DNA of 64,000 nucleotides from Enterobacter sp. RHBSTW-00175 (GCF_013927005.1 NZ_CP055930.1:310001-374000); one strand, 5' to 3'; shown: positions 36,960 through 44,647, numbered from the stretch's first letter. A program made the numbers and translations. Notes: generated by a model not told the origin, from the sequence alone.

Positions 36960-37729
36960 GGGGATGTCCTCATGTGGCTTATGAAGACATTACTAACATC
37001 GGGGTGTACTAATCAACGGGGAGCAGGTCATGGCGTTGCGTAATGAAGGCTATGGCATTAATCATAAAACAGTACGGAAACTGATGCGCAAGATGGGGCT
37101 GGCCTCATGCCTGAGAAGCAAAAAGTATCAGTCATACAAAGGCACCTACGGTAAAGTAGCGCCAAATACCCTTGCACGTGATTTTAAGGCCAGCAGTCCA
37201 AACCAGAAATGGGTCACGGATGTGACAGAGTTCAACGTAAAAGGGACAAAGCTGTATCTGTCACCAGTGCTTGATCTGTATAACAGCGAGATAATAGCCT
37301 GGAATATGACGACGCATCCGGGAATGAATCTGGTCGAAAACATGCTCAGCAAAGCCGTCAAGAGGCTGAAACCGGGTGACAGACCGGTACTGCACTCTGA
37401 TCAGGGTTGGCAGTATCAGATGGCACGGTATCAGGAGAAACTTAAAGCTAAAGGCATAGAACAAAGCATGTCGCGCAAAGGGAACTGTCTGGACAATGCA
37501 GTGATAGAAAATTTTTTTGGTCTGCTGAAAACAGAATGTTGGTACCACGAAGAGTTTGAAAATACAGACCATCTACGAAAAACGGTGGAAGAGTATATCC
37601 ACTACTACAACAACGAACGAATCAAGCTAAAACTAAACGGCCTGAGTCCGGTACAATACCGAACCCAGGCCATGTCAGCCGCCAGTTAAGAACGTGTCCA
37701 ATATATGGGGTTCACTTCACGATGGCGGC

Positions 37730-37996
37730 TCAAGAATTAACTTTTGGTTTTGGTTTTGGTTTTGGTTTCGGCTTTTGTTTGGGTTTTGGCATTTCGCGAG
37801 GTGCATCGTGTGCCATCGGCACTAAACCTCGCTTGAGGCATGTATACTGCTTCTCTGTCATATTCAACAATCCAGCCTCATATTTCTCCATAAGCTTCTG
37901 AGCTACAGGTATCGCATAATCACGATCCTCGACAACGGGAATACCTAACAAACCGTGCCACACTTCGGAGAACTCTTTGTCGCTTAAAATTTCCAT
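37730..37996 (-). CDS. Phage hypothetical protein with Pro-Lys repeat tail
   Basis: An 88-residue protein, MEILSDKEFSEVWHGLLG at the start, with a helical body (residues 1-65) and a tail of eight or so alternating PK dipeptides. The tail is encoded by a short tandem repeat of the GGTTTT type on the plus strand, prone to length change. No family recognised. The stop codon touches the terminator arm at the right IS boundary. Confidence 0.6.
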   Translation of the reverse strand: MEILSDKEFSEVWHGLLGIPVVEDRDYAIPVAQKLMEKYEAGLLNMTEKQYTCLKRGLVPMAHDAPREMPKPKQKPKPKPKPKPKVNS

Positions 37997-38124
37997 ATTC
38001 CACCTCTTGCAAATGAGGTCGTATAATTTGCTGAGGTTGTGCTAAATGCAAGTATCGACTAACACCAGAGAAATGACATTATCACAGGCACTCTGTGAAT
38101 GTTTGCTGTAAGGCCAACAATCTG

Positions 38125-38319
38125 CTACCTCGACAATACATACGTTAATACCAACGCTGGTATCCCTATCAATACAGTCAAAATCATGAATGCAGTAGCC
38201 AGCTTCCTGTACCCCAGCCTATACATGTAGAACGACTCAGCAAGAAGGATCAGGCAGAGAATCGGTGATAGACCAAGAAAAAAAGTTGTCAATGGTGAGG
38301 CATTAAGAACTGATACCAC
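38125..38319 (-). CDS. Small phage membrane protein with two transmembrane segments
   Basis: A 64-residue protein with hydrophobic stretches FFLGLSPILCLILLAESFY and ATAFMILTVLIGIPALVLTYV joined by a basic loop (YRLGYRKL). No family recognised. Between Rha and the terminase region, in tandem with another small membrane frame at 38351; both could be morons. A second holin is possible but the lysis cassette already has one. Confidence 0.55.
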   Translation of the reverse strand: MVSVLNASPLTTFFLGLSPILCLILLAESFYMYRLGYRKLATAFMILTVLIGIPALVLTYVLSR

Positions 38320-38350
38320 CGTACCTATCCTTTTGACGTGGGTAAATGAT

Positions 38351-38524
38351 TTAAAACTGCACTACAGCAGCTGCGCTTGAAATCAGTAAAAACACAAGGG
38401 ATAGGATCATCAGCTTTTTCATCTGAAGCCCATACGAAATGAGCGTTAGGCTTAAGAAGACTATCGCTGATATCAGGCTAAAAATCATAAAGAAGCCGTT
38501 GAGGTCTTCACTTGAGATAAACAT
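38351..38524 (-). CDS. Small membrane protein (57 residues)
   Basis: A short frame starting MFISSEDLNGFFMIFS with two hydrophobic segments (residues about 11-31 and 38-57) separated by YGLQMKK. It lies 31 bases upstream of the 38125 frame on the same strand. A weak purine stretch AAAAGC precedes the ATG. The strong amphipathic pattern and tandem position favour a real gene, but no family is known. Confidence 0.45.
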   Translation of the reverse strand: MFISSEDLNGFFMIFSLISAIVFLSLTLISYGLQMKKLMILSLVFLLISSAAAVVQF

Positions 38525-38747
38525 AAGCTTTTAGCTCTTTTCTTAGGTTTATGCAGCAGTTATAGGTTTCGTTCATTTTAACTTTACAACATTTCTGACA
38601 TCAAATTGCTACTTTTCGGCCTCTGTTGGTTGCCGCCATCCACTACCTTTATCCCTTTATCACCTTGTTGGTATATTGAATGTCTTATCAGCTACAGGGG
38701 ATAACCATTATCAAGCCCACCAGCAGATGAGCTTTGTAATGACATCT

Positions 38748-39272
38748 TCAACTAATCAGCAATTCAGGCTGCGTCACTTGCAATATGTGCTCGTGCTCGA
38801 GCTCAAGAACGCGCTTCTCTTTCTTCCGCTCATTCATCAACCGGCTGCCGATCGTGCCTTTCAGCTTTGAGCGAGTTTCTTTGATGGCGTAGCGATGTTG
38901 CATTTCTTCACCCAGGGCAAGGCGACGGCTAAGTTGCTCAGACATCCAGTTGAACGCTGAAATGTAGCTTTCTTTGATAGCTGCAGCAGCTTTCCCGGTG
39001 AACCCCATCACAACCATGATCCAGCCATCTTTCGTCAGGTTGTACATCGGGCGTACCTTACCCTGCTCATCGATATAATCAGCCGACGCAAAATTGCGTT
39101 GGCTAAACTCATTCGAGCAATCGGCTTTAACCTGCTCGATTTTCCTGAGCACATCGCCGTGACGCTTGCCGAAATACGTGGCAACTTTTCTGGATGTGGT
39201 AACGACCTCTCCGTTTTTTGCTTGCACCATTTCGCGGAAGTCGAAGGCCGGAATAACTGACGGATTATTCAT
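38748..39272 (-). CDS. Rha family phage regulatory protein
   Basis: A 174-residue Rha-type protein. The N-terminal Rha domain includes VVTTSRKVATYFGKRHGDVLRKIE and YNLTKDGWIMVVMGFTGKAA; a basic helical C-terminus follows. Rha proteins interfere with phage growth in hosts lacking IHF, and relatives act as antirepressors. The ATG at 39272 has GTAAGG upstream; 28 additional frame codons cross the lysis terminator region and are dropped. Confidence 0.85.
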   Translation of the reverse strand: MNNPSVIPAFDFREMVQAKNGEVVTTSRKVATYFGKRHGDVLRKIEQVKADCSNEFSQRNFASADYIDEQGKVRPMYNLTKDGWIMVVMGFTGKAAAAIKESYISAFNWMSEQLSRRLALGEEMQHRYAIKETRSKLKGTIGSRLMNERKKEKRVLELEHEHILQVTQPELLIS

Positions 39273-39424
39273 AGCGTGTACCTTACTTTGAGATGAACCT
39301 TTGCCGCATAGGAAATCAGCCCGTCGAGGCTCGCCAGCACTAACTGACTTCCTCAAAGGCTCATTTCAAAGGGTTTGGTTCGACGTGGTTTGAATGCGCT
39401 GCGGTGCGCGGTGAAATGCGGATA

Positions 39425-39452
39425 CAAAAAAGCCACGGCGATTGCCGAGGCT
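39425..39452 (-). terminator. Terminator after the lysis cassette
   Basis: AGCCTCGGC/GCCGTGGCT stem with one mismatch and AATC loop, then a T-run, on the minus strand between Rz1 and Rha. Q-modified polymerase would be expected to read through. Confidence 0.75.
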
Positions 39453-39544
39453 CAGAATTTTGTTTTTGACACTTGTTGATTTTTCTTCAGCTAGACTGCT
39501 CACAGCATGACTGACTTTTACTACTTTCATTTCTCGATTTCAAT

Positions 39545-39865
39545 TTATTTTTTTCTCGCTTCTTCAATTTTCCTAATCCCCGCTTTATCCAGATTGCACT
39601 GCCCCAGCGCCGTATAGAGCTGAGCGTTTAACTCCAGACTTGCTTGCCAAGTGAACGGAACCGCCATTCCGGGGATCGGCGTCTCTGCGGTCAGGTCAGG
39701 GCTTATTGGTACTACCGGAGCCGGGACGTAAACTGTCTGCGTATTCCCGCAGGCTGTCAGCAGCGGCAGCAGGAACAAGCTGGTTAGCGCACGGGTCGCC
39801 TTCAAGCGCCTGCCTGATGTAGACAATGCGCGTTTCGCCTTTCTGGGCCAGTTCGTTCTTAGCAT
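39545..39865 (-). CDS. o-spanin lipoprotein (Rz1-like)
   Basis: An outer-membrane spanin subunit in an alternative frame overlapping the 3' part of Rz. The lipobox LLTAC places the lipidated cysteine near residue 39 from this start; the mature part is proline-rich (VYVPAPVVPISPDL), as in Rz1. The start is uncertain: the frame is open to 39889 and no good ribosome site is seen. The long basic n-region is unusual. Confidence 0.72.
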   Translation of the reverse strand: MLRTNWPRKAKRALSTSGRRLKATRALTSLFLLPLLTACGNTQTVYVPAPVVPISPDLTAETPIPGMAVPFTWQASLELNAQLYTALGQCNLDKAGIRKIEEARKK

Positions 39866-40076
39866 TCTGGGTAGCCTTTGAGATGTCACGGATGAGGTTC
39901 ATCGCGGTGATAACGTTATTGGTGATGGCTTCGGATGTATTGGCGCGAACAACAGCCTTATCGCGCTGGTCTTTGTATGTGATGGCATTGTTGCGATAAA
40001 TGTTGCTCTGTACAAACAAGGCGGCAACCAATCCGAGAAGGATCGCAATAGTGATTGTCACTGTTTTATCAATCAT
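39696..40076 (-). CDS. i-spanin (Rz-like)
   Basis: A 126-residue type II membrane protein. An N-terminal anchor (ITIAILLGLVAALFV) is followed by a periplasmic coiled coil (YKDQRDKAVVRANTSEAIT). It partners with the lipoprotein to fuse inner and outer membranes at the last step of lysis. The ATG at 40076 (MIDKTVTI) is preferred over non-ATG starts upstream. It follows the endolysin by 15 bases. Confidence 0.82.
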   Translation of the reverse strand: MIDKTVTITIAILLGLVAALFVQSNIYRNNAITYKDQRDKAVVRANTSEAITNNVITAMNLIRDISKATQNAKNELAQKGETRIVYIRQALEGDPCANQLVPAAAADSLREYADSLRPGSGSTNKP

Positions 40077-40091
40077 TTGCTTACCCACCAA

Positions 40092-40532
40092 TCACGACAG
40101 GAACAGGGTGCGCTCTGCCTCACGCCGCCGGGTCAGCCCTTTCAGGGCTTTGCCACCAGCTTTATTCCAGCTCATGAACTCAGCGGCAGCGCCAGTGTAA
40201 TCACCGGCGTTGAGCTTGCGCAGCAGTGTTGAGGTCGACAATGAGCGAGCGCCAAGGTTATACGTGAACGACACCAGGGCATCGAATTGCCCCTGAGTCA
40301 TACCGACTTTAACCAGGCGAGACACGTCGCTTTCATAACTTACCAGTCCGGTCTTCAGCAGGCGTTCTGCCGTCTCCTGCTTAATGGTCATTCCGGCGCG
40401 GATTGGTTTCCCATCTACAGGCTGAGTCCAGCCATAGCCGATCGTCCAGACGCCTACGCTGTCCTGGTAGGCGGTGAGTTTGCAGCCTTCGAACTCTTTG
40501 ATCAGGGCAATGCCTTTATCACTGGTTTGCAT
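40092..40532 (-). CDS. Endolysin, GH24 muramidase
   Basis: A 146-residue T4-type lysozyme. The catalytic triad is in KEFEGCKLTAYQDSVGVWTIGYG (Glu, then Asp, then Thr spacing of the family). It has no signal peptide or SAR anchor, so it depends on the holin for release. ATG 40532 has GGAGG at five bases; a GTG two codons earlier is less likely. It overlaps the holin gene by 14 bases. Confidence 0.92.
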   Translation of the reverse strand: MQTSDKGIALIKEFEGCKLTAYQDSVGVWTIGYGWTQPVDGKPIRAGMTIKQETAERLLKTGLVSYESDVSRLVKVGMTQGQFDALVSFTYNLGARSLSTSTLLRKLNAGDYTGAAAEFMSWNKAGGKALKGLTRRREAERTLFLS

Positions 40533-40860
40533 CGCCACCTCCGAATCGAGAACTAAACACCCTGCCAGCTACAGCTTTAACCTGTTCAACACCAACAAAG
40601 CCCAGAGCGCCGCCGATAGCAATCGACAGAGACTGCGGAAGGTTAAAGTAATCAAGAGCTGATACAGCTGTAAGAGTTAGCGCTCCACAAATAGAGCCTT
40701 CCAGAATCATTTTCTTCCAGCCACCACCGCCGTAGGCAATCCTCATGGCAGCCATGACTACCGATAGCAAGACAGCACCCATCGGCGTTTCACCACGCCA
40801 CCAACTGTGGAGCAGTTCGATAAACTCCGTCCAGGAGTGGGGATCGTTATGCATTTTCAT
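40519..40860 (-). CDS. Holin, lambda family (HK97-like)
   Basis: A 113-residue holin. Hydrophobic segments lie near residues 26-43 (PMGAVLLSVVMAAMRIAY), 51-70 and 78-92; the C-terminus is basic. It starts Met-Lys-Met, the same as lambda S, where starting at Met1 gives the antiholin and at Met3 the holin. SD AGGTGAG precedes. It is first in the lysis cassette and overlaps the endolysin. Confidence 0.85.
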   Translation of the reverse strand: MKMHNDPHSWTEFIELLHSWWRGETPMGAVLLSVVMAAMRIAYGGGGWKKMILEGSICGALTLTAVSALDYFNLPQSLSIAIGGALGFVGVEQVKAVAGRVFSSRFGGGDANQ

Positions 40861-41147
40861 CGTCTCTCACCTCGCTGCTTGCGGGTGCTGTGTGAAGGAA
40901 TAAAAAAAGCCCGCGTTTAAGGGCGGGCTATATGGTTAGACTATCAATTAAGGTAGGAGCAAGAACGACTGACTATCCAGAGTGGTACTGTATCGGCAGA
41001 TCCACTATTGGTTCAGGAGAACCATTAGACAGGTAGAGTCGACTCACGACTAAAGCATAGCGGCAATTGGAAAATTAGGGCAAAAAAAAACCTGCTGTTT
41101 ATGGCTGGCTCTCAAGGGGTGGAAAGCATTATTAATATTTATACTTT

Positions 41148-41256
41148 GTGGTGCCGGGTGCCTCCCGGTGACTCTACCCCATGTCAGTAAAATCGCGCGC
41201 ATACCTGCAAATAACAGTCGACTGGAACGCCCTTTCGCTTAGAAAGGATTCACCAC
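41148..41256 (-). ncRNA. C4-antisense-RNA-like structured element, copy 1
   Basis: On the minus strand it opens GTGGTGAATCC, then a CCTTTC/GAAAGG hairpin, then a variable middle, then GAGTCACC, the hairpin CCGGG-AGGCA-CCCGG, and closes CACCAC, which pairs with the first GTGGTG. The same order occurs in copy 2 with compensating stem changes. The shape and the GGGAGGCACCC core match my recollection of the C4 family of P1/P7 phage antisense RNAs, which control antirepressor genes. Confidence 0.58.
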
Positions 41257-41380
41257 ATTCATAATCTATGTTTGATTCATAATCTGAGTCAATGGCAATT
41301 TAACAGGAGGCTGACCAAAAAAGACGCCTGTCCGGGTAAACAGGCCGAAGTTTATTCACAACAGGAATTGTTATAGTTAA

Positions 41381-41494
41381 GTGGCGCCGGGTGCCTCCCG
41401 GTGGACTCTCCAGTCACGAAGTCCGCGATCTCGTTTACGATTCTCATCAGAGAAACTTTGACTGTGCGCCCCGCCGCATAGGGGGATTCACCAC
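41381..41494 (-). ncRNA. C4-antisense-RNA-like structured element, copy 2
   Basis: Same architecture as copy 1: GTGGTGAATCC start, CCCC/GGGG first hairpin, a middle hairpin around GATGAGAATCG, then GAGTCCACCGGGAGGCACCCGG and a CGCCAC end pairing with the start. The first stem differs from copy 1 at most positions yet stays paired, which argues for a selected RNA structure. It lies 125 bp upstream of copy 1 in the direction of late transcription. Confidence 0.58.
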
Positions 41495-41592
41495 GAGAGC
41501 AATTTACCTGTGATTCATAAATATCGTCAATCTACCAAACGACAGGGGTTGATATTTTTTAACTTTATTAATTAAATTTTTTACTTTTGAGA

Positions 41593-41704
41593 TTGTCATT
41601 TCAATTGTAAGGGGCTACATTCCTGCCGCTGGTTTTCACAGCCACAGACAGAAAAACGTGAAAACCGTTGAGCGGGGAATGCGATGTCGTTCCCCGTTTT
41701 TTTT
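41593..41704 (+). ncRNA. Candidate small RNA with promoter and terminator
   Basis: Promoter -35 TTGTCA (41593-41598), 17 bp, -10 TACATT (41616-41621). The expected RNA starts near 41628 and is about 77 nt. It has a perfect 9-bp hairpin GGTTTTCAC/GTGAAAACC (41631-41666) and then a strong terminator CGGGGAA/TTCCCCG with eight Ts (41673-41704). It is antisense to the late leader. No protein frame fits. Prophage small RNAs and anti-sRNAs are known near Q in lambdoid phages; the target is unknown. Confidence 0.55.
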
Positions 41705-41806
41705 GCATTGCGCAACGGCAACCGAGATGAATGTTAAGCCCCCTCTAATTGCCGTGAGTCCTCTCAGAACGAGGGGAAACAAAAAAGGCCACCCATAGAA
41801 ACAACA

Positions 41807-41834
41807 AAACCCCGCCGTAGCGAGGTTTTTTATA
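41807..41834. terminator. Bidirectional hairpin terminator downstream of Q
   Basis: AACCCCGC/GCGAGGTT stem with CGTA loop, T-run on the plus side and TTTTGTT on the minus side. On the minus strand it would act as the late-leader terminator tR' that Q must overcome. Confidence 0.6.
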
Positions 41835-41942
41835 TTTTCTTTCTAACTGTGGACATACAAAGCCCATCGTTAGATAGAAATTAACACAGATTCGGGAAAA
41901 GTAAATAGCTAGCGATAAAATCGCAGTCTATTTTTTAAAACA

Positions 41943-42773
41943 CTATCTTGTTATTGCTTTAAGTTGTGAATCTGCCCAAGCCTCTTCAACATCGAATTTG
42001 ATGATCAGTTGGTCATAGAACGGTTTCACTGACTTCTTCCAGGTATCGAGGCTGATAGCATCAGTGATTTGGCAAACAGCTGAATGTGCAACTGTCGATG
42101 GTATGCGTTCATAACCACGCCCACCACAGCGTTTACAGTCAGCAAGAACTGGCACACCCTGTTTCTCTGACAGCTCCTGATTCACCGCTTTACCGCGCCC
42201 GTGGCAGTCATTGCAGGCGCAACTGATCACCTTCTTTCCTTTGCAATGATGACAGAGAACGCGGGTTACCTCTTTAACATCTCGTCTGTTCTGGTACTGA
42301 GATGGATAAACCTTCAACCCCCACTCTTTTGATTTTTTGACGATCTCTTTTGCACAAGACGGGGTGTAAGTTTTCATGCTGAAAACATCGACTTCAATGA
42401 ACCCCTCACCATCGCAACAATCACACTTTTTCGTGCTGGCGGCGCTGCGCGAGTAATCTTCAAAAGCGAAGGTAGCCAACTGTCGAATTACCAGCGGTTT
42501 TATACCTGCTTCCAGTTTACGCAACGCAGGAACATTATCGCATTTTGTCATGGCGTACTCAGAGAGAAGCTCGATCGCTCTCTCCCTGTCATTATTGCTG
42601 ATGCCCAGCTTTCCAAGAAAAGCAGAAAAGCCGAATGATGCTCGACTTTGTGACATTCCCTGTGCAGCCATTACATCGGTGACCGTCAATGCATCGCTGC
42701 TTGTTGCAGGGCTGTCATCACTAAGTTTTGGTGATTTAGGTGAATAGAATTTTGGTAGTGATTCAATATTCAT
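41943..42773 (-). CDS. Late antitermination protein Q (phage 82 type, zinc-finger)
   Basis: A 276-residue antiterminator. It has DnaJ-like zinc-binding CxxC motifs: CDCCDGEG, CHHCKGKK, CNDCHGRG and CKRCGGRG (residues about 125-210). It should bind the late promoter region and let polymerase ignore late terminators such as those at 41807, 39425 and 35044. ATG 42773 (MNIESLPKF) has GTGGAG; the longer frame starts with a GTG. Last gene of the early right operon. Confidence 0.87.
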   Translation of the reverse strand: MNIESLPKFYSPKSPKLSDDSPATSSDALTVTDVMAAQGMSQSRASFGFSAFLGKLGISNNDRERAIELLSEYAMTKCDNVPALRKLEAGIKPLVIRQLATFAFEDYSRSAASTKKCDCCDGEGFIEVDVFSMKTYTPSCAKEIVKKSKEWGLKVYPSQYQNRRDVKEVTRVLCHHCKGKKVISCACNDCHGRGKAVNQELSEKQGVPVLADCKRCGGRGYERIPSTVAHSAVCQITDAISLDTWKKSVKPFYDQLIIKFDVEEAWADSQLKAITR

Positions 42774-42785
42774 GAGCGTCTCCAC

Positions 42786-43775
42786 TTACGCCAGTACGCC
42801 GATTGCCAGCGCACGATCTAAAACCCGAAACACCAGCGTCAACTGGTCGCCGTGCTTCGCTTCAAATGCCACAGGATCAGCGTGCAACTCATCGTGATGC
42901 GCTCTGCACAGCGGTATCACAAACAGGTCGTGCGCTTTTGTACCCATTCCACCCTGCCCGTGGCCAATCAGGTGGTGGGGGTCGTCTGCCGGGTTATTAC
43001 AGCAACTGCACTGCTGTGACTTTACCCAGCGGGTGTACTTCTCATTCACCCAGCGGCGGCGCTTTGGCCTCAGCATAAAAGACTCTGGCGTTTCGGGGTC
43101 AACCTTCACAGCCACGATCTTCTTTGCTTTTTCCTGGAGGATTTCAGTTGCCGGTAATGATGGGGTGATATCGCTTTCCCGCATTATCGAGCTGAACGAT
43201 TCAGGCTTCATCCTGAGGGCTTTAGTCGCTACCGATTCAGGAATGAGGTCAGCCAGATCATTTCGTACCATCCACCAGCAGAACTCTGGAAGTGTCAGGG
43301 TATGGTAAGAGTTAAAACCCAACTCAATATTCACCCTTTCGAGTAGCCATTCTACCAGGTTCTGTCTGGCAATTCCCGCCAGCCTTTCAGTAGTTTGCTC
43401 ACGTAATTGATTATCACAGCCCCAGCAAAGACGGATGCTGCCGGGTGCGTGACGCATAACAGTGAAGTCACTGGAGTGCCAGTCGTTATGTTCCCACTGG
43501 CATTCAAACTTTCGTTCCAGCCAGCTATCAAGACCATTCAGGCCGCCAGCACGCTGAATAACCCTCTCGTTCTCAAAAATTGCCTGCATACTGGCGTCAT
43601 CTGCCAGCGGTTGATCTGCTTCAGGGATAAGGCCTGATGGCAAATGCTGGATTGCTTCTGATGGCGTCTCAATAACCACCCTTCCATGACGAAACAGCCA
43701 GAGCAACTCATTACCAGGGCGGAACAGAACCACCCCGGACATTGGTGCAACTTCAGGTGTCAGTAATGCTCTCAC
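42786..43775 (-). CDS. DUF968 protein with HNH-like C-terminus
   Basis: A 329-residue phage protein of the DUF968 family. The C-terminal 90 residues form an HNH-like zinc site: CSCC, DDPHHLIGHGQGG, PLCRAHHDELH. This suggests a structure-specific or recombination nuclease, but activity is not established. The start is GTG with GAGGT upstream, overlapping the stop of the KilA-N gene. Lambdoid phages carry it in the nin-like region before Q. Confidence 0.85.
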   Translation of the reverse strand: MRALLTPEVAPMSGVVLFRPGNELLWLFRHGRVVIETPSEAIQHLPSGLIPEADQPLADDASMQAIFENERVIQRAGGLNGLDSWLERKFECQWEHNDWHSSDFTVMRHAPGSIRLCWGCDNQLREQTTERLAGIARQNLVEWLLERVNIELGFNSYHTLTLPEFCWWMVRNDLADLIPESVATKALRMKPESFSSIMRESDITPSLPATEILQEKAKKIVAVKVDPETPESFMLRPKRRRWVNEKYTRWVKSQQCSCCNNPADDPHHLIGHGQGGMGTKAHDLFVIPLCRAHHDELHADPVAFEAKHGDQLTLVFRVLDRALAIGVLA

Positions 43776-43782
43776 TGTTACC

Positions 43783-44577
43783 TCAGGCTACGATGTCAAT
43801 TATTTTAAGAAGCTCCGCAAACTTCGACTCAAAAAAATGAGGCTGAGTTTCTCGTGGGTTTGCAGGACTGGTGATGTTCTTGCCGTACATGCAGCCTTTA
43901 GCAGTAAGTGACCAGAACTTTTTAACACCGTTCACACCAGAACGACTGTTTCGCTCTTTTTGTTCCACAATCCCAAAGCGGGACATCATGTGATAAACCT
44001 GATTGGCGGTGATGCGGATGTTTTTTGCTTTAAGCAAAGCGCTGAGTGATTGGGTAGGACGGCTGGACCCATCCTGCGCACCGGCAGGTGCATCGATCGC
44101 GTAATGCGGCATCAGATCTGGAAGACCAGCTACCTGCTGGAGTTTTTGATAAGCACCGAGTCTTGAAGAGTTTGAGAGGTTCAGCATTTTCGCCGCCGAT
44201 TCAAGCAGGATCACGCCAGCCTGAATTTTGTCGGATGTCGGCGCATTGGATGCAGGATTCTGTACGGCATCGAACGTTCTGATGACTTTGAGGTTAAATT
44301 TCGGGCTGATCCACATTGCATAGGAATAAACCAACTCCTTGCAAACGAATGTCCCCTGATTAACGCCACCAGTAAGGGTGACCAACGGGGCCGCTCCTGT
44401 AATTCCAGGAGCGCTCGAAATTTCAGCGATGAGTTCTTGCGTTTGGGTAAGACAGGACCAGTTGGAAGGCTGGTGACGTTTTTCACCTCCCGCCGCACGA
44501 TGCAAATCATTCAGGCAGTAACGACCATCAAAATCACGGCGTACGGAAACGCCATCAATTACGAATAACTGATTCAT
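43783..44577 (-). CDS. KilA-N domain protein
   Basis: A 264-residue DNA-binding protein. KilA-N domain at residues 1-100 (GRYCLNDLHRAAGGEKRHQPSNW, split here by domain core WISPKFNLKVI). The C-terminus has a winged-helix feel (SALLKAKNIRITANQVYHMM). KilA-N proteins include phage antirepressors and toxins of P1 KilA type; which applies here cannot be read. ATG 44577 has GGAGA. Confidence 0.85.
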   Translation of the reverse strand: MNQLFVIDGVSVRRDFDGRYCLNDLHRAAGGEKRHQPSNWSCLTQTQELIAEISSAPGITGAAPLVTLTGGVNQGTFVCKELVYSYAMWISPKFNLKVIRTFDAVQNPASNAPTSDKIQAGVILLESAAKMLNLSNSSRLGAYQKLQQVAGLPDLMPHYAIDAPAGAQDGSSRPTQSLSALLKAKNIRITANQVYHMMSRFGIVEQKERNSRSGVNGVKKFWSLTAKGCMYGKNITSPANPRETQPHFFESKFAELLKIIDIVA

Positions 44578-44647
44578 GTGTTTCTCCACTTGTTGTAGTG
44601 CGAGCGGGTCTGCACTCCCGCTTCGCTGACACTTTTTAATCTAACAC

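Larger units (their letters stand above)
35810..37030 (-). mobile_element. IS3 family (IS407 group) insertion sequence nested in the IS150-like element
   Basis: 1221 bp with imperfect inverted repeats starting TGACCTGC at both ends and a 4-bp duplication TGGC at 35806-35809 and 37031-37034, the length typical of the IS407 group. Two minus-strand frames encode OrfA and OrfB. It inserted into the OrfB frame of the outer IS and appears complete and possibly active. I do not assign a specific IS name. Confidence 0.9.
35107..37689 (+). pseudogene. IS150-group transposase OrfAB, split by a second IS
   Basis: OrfA (35107-35622, 171 residues) has two helix-turn-helix repeats (MGRKKYSPEFKQQVVLHYL) and a leucine-zipper-like end. 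A slippery A-AAA-AAG at 35571-35577 allows a -1 shift into OrfB. OrfB is cut after RYGYRRITLA by the inner element and resumes as ALRNEGYGINHKTVRK at 37031. The DDE residues are in WVTDVTEF, HSDQGWQY and NAVIENFFG. Removing 35810-37030 plus one TGGC restores the frame exactly, so the gene is broken only by the insertion. Confidence 0.9.
35055..37719 (+). mobile_element. IS3 family (IS150 group) insertion sequence, interrupted
   Basis: Terminal inverted repeats begin TGAAGTGAACCCC at both ends and share TTGGACA further in. The 4-bp target duplication CGAT is at 35051-35054 and 37720-37723. Without the nested element it is 1440 bp, in line with IS150 (about 1.44 kb). Its transposase runs on the plus strand, opposite to the late genes. 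Confidence 0.92.
35044..37730 (-). terminator. Late-operon terminator split by an insertion sequence
   Basis: Joining the DNA on either side of the IS (one copy of the CGAT duplication) gives AGCCGC, loop ACGATG, GCGGCT, followed on the minus strand by TTTTTT: a complete Rho-independent terminator. Its two arms are now at 35044-35049 and 37725-37730. The right arm also abuts the stop codon of the upstream gene. Confidence 0.85.
40861..41942. other. Q-holin intergenic region (late leader)
   Basis: A 1.08-kb region with no protein gene. It corresponds to the lambda pR' late leader. It contains two tandem C4-like structured elements on the minus strand (41148-41256 and 41381-41494), a candidate small RNA on the plus strand (41628-41704), a short GCCCGC/GCGGGC hairpin just before the holin (about 40905-40930) and a bidirectional terminator near 41807. 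The pR' promoter itself should lie within about 150 bp of the Q stop; I could not fix it. Confidence 0.6.

Noticed and set aside
40861..41942. A hok-type toxin-antitoxin locus in the repeated region between Q and holin
   Set aside because: I looked for a 50-residue Hok-like peptide on both strands around the two repeats and found none. The repeats fit structured RNA of C4 type better.
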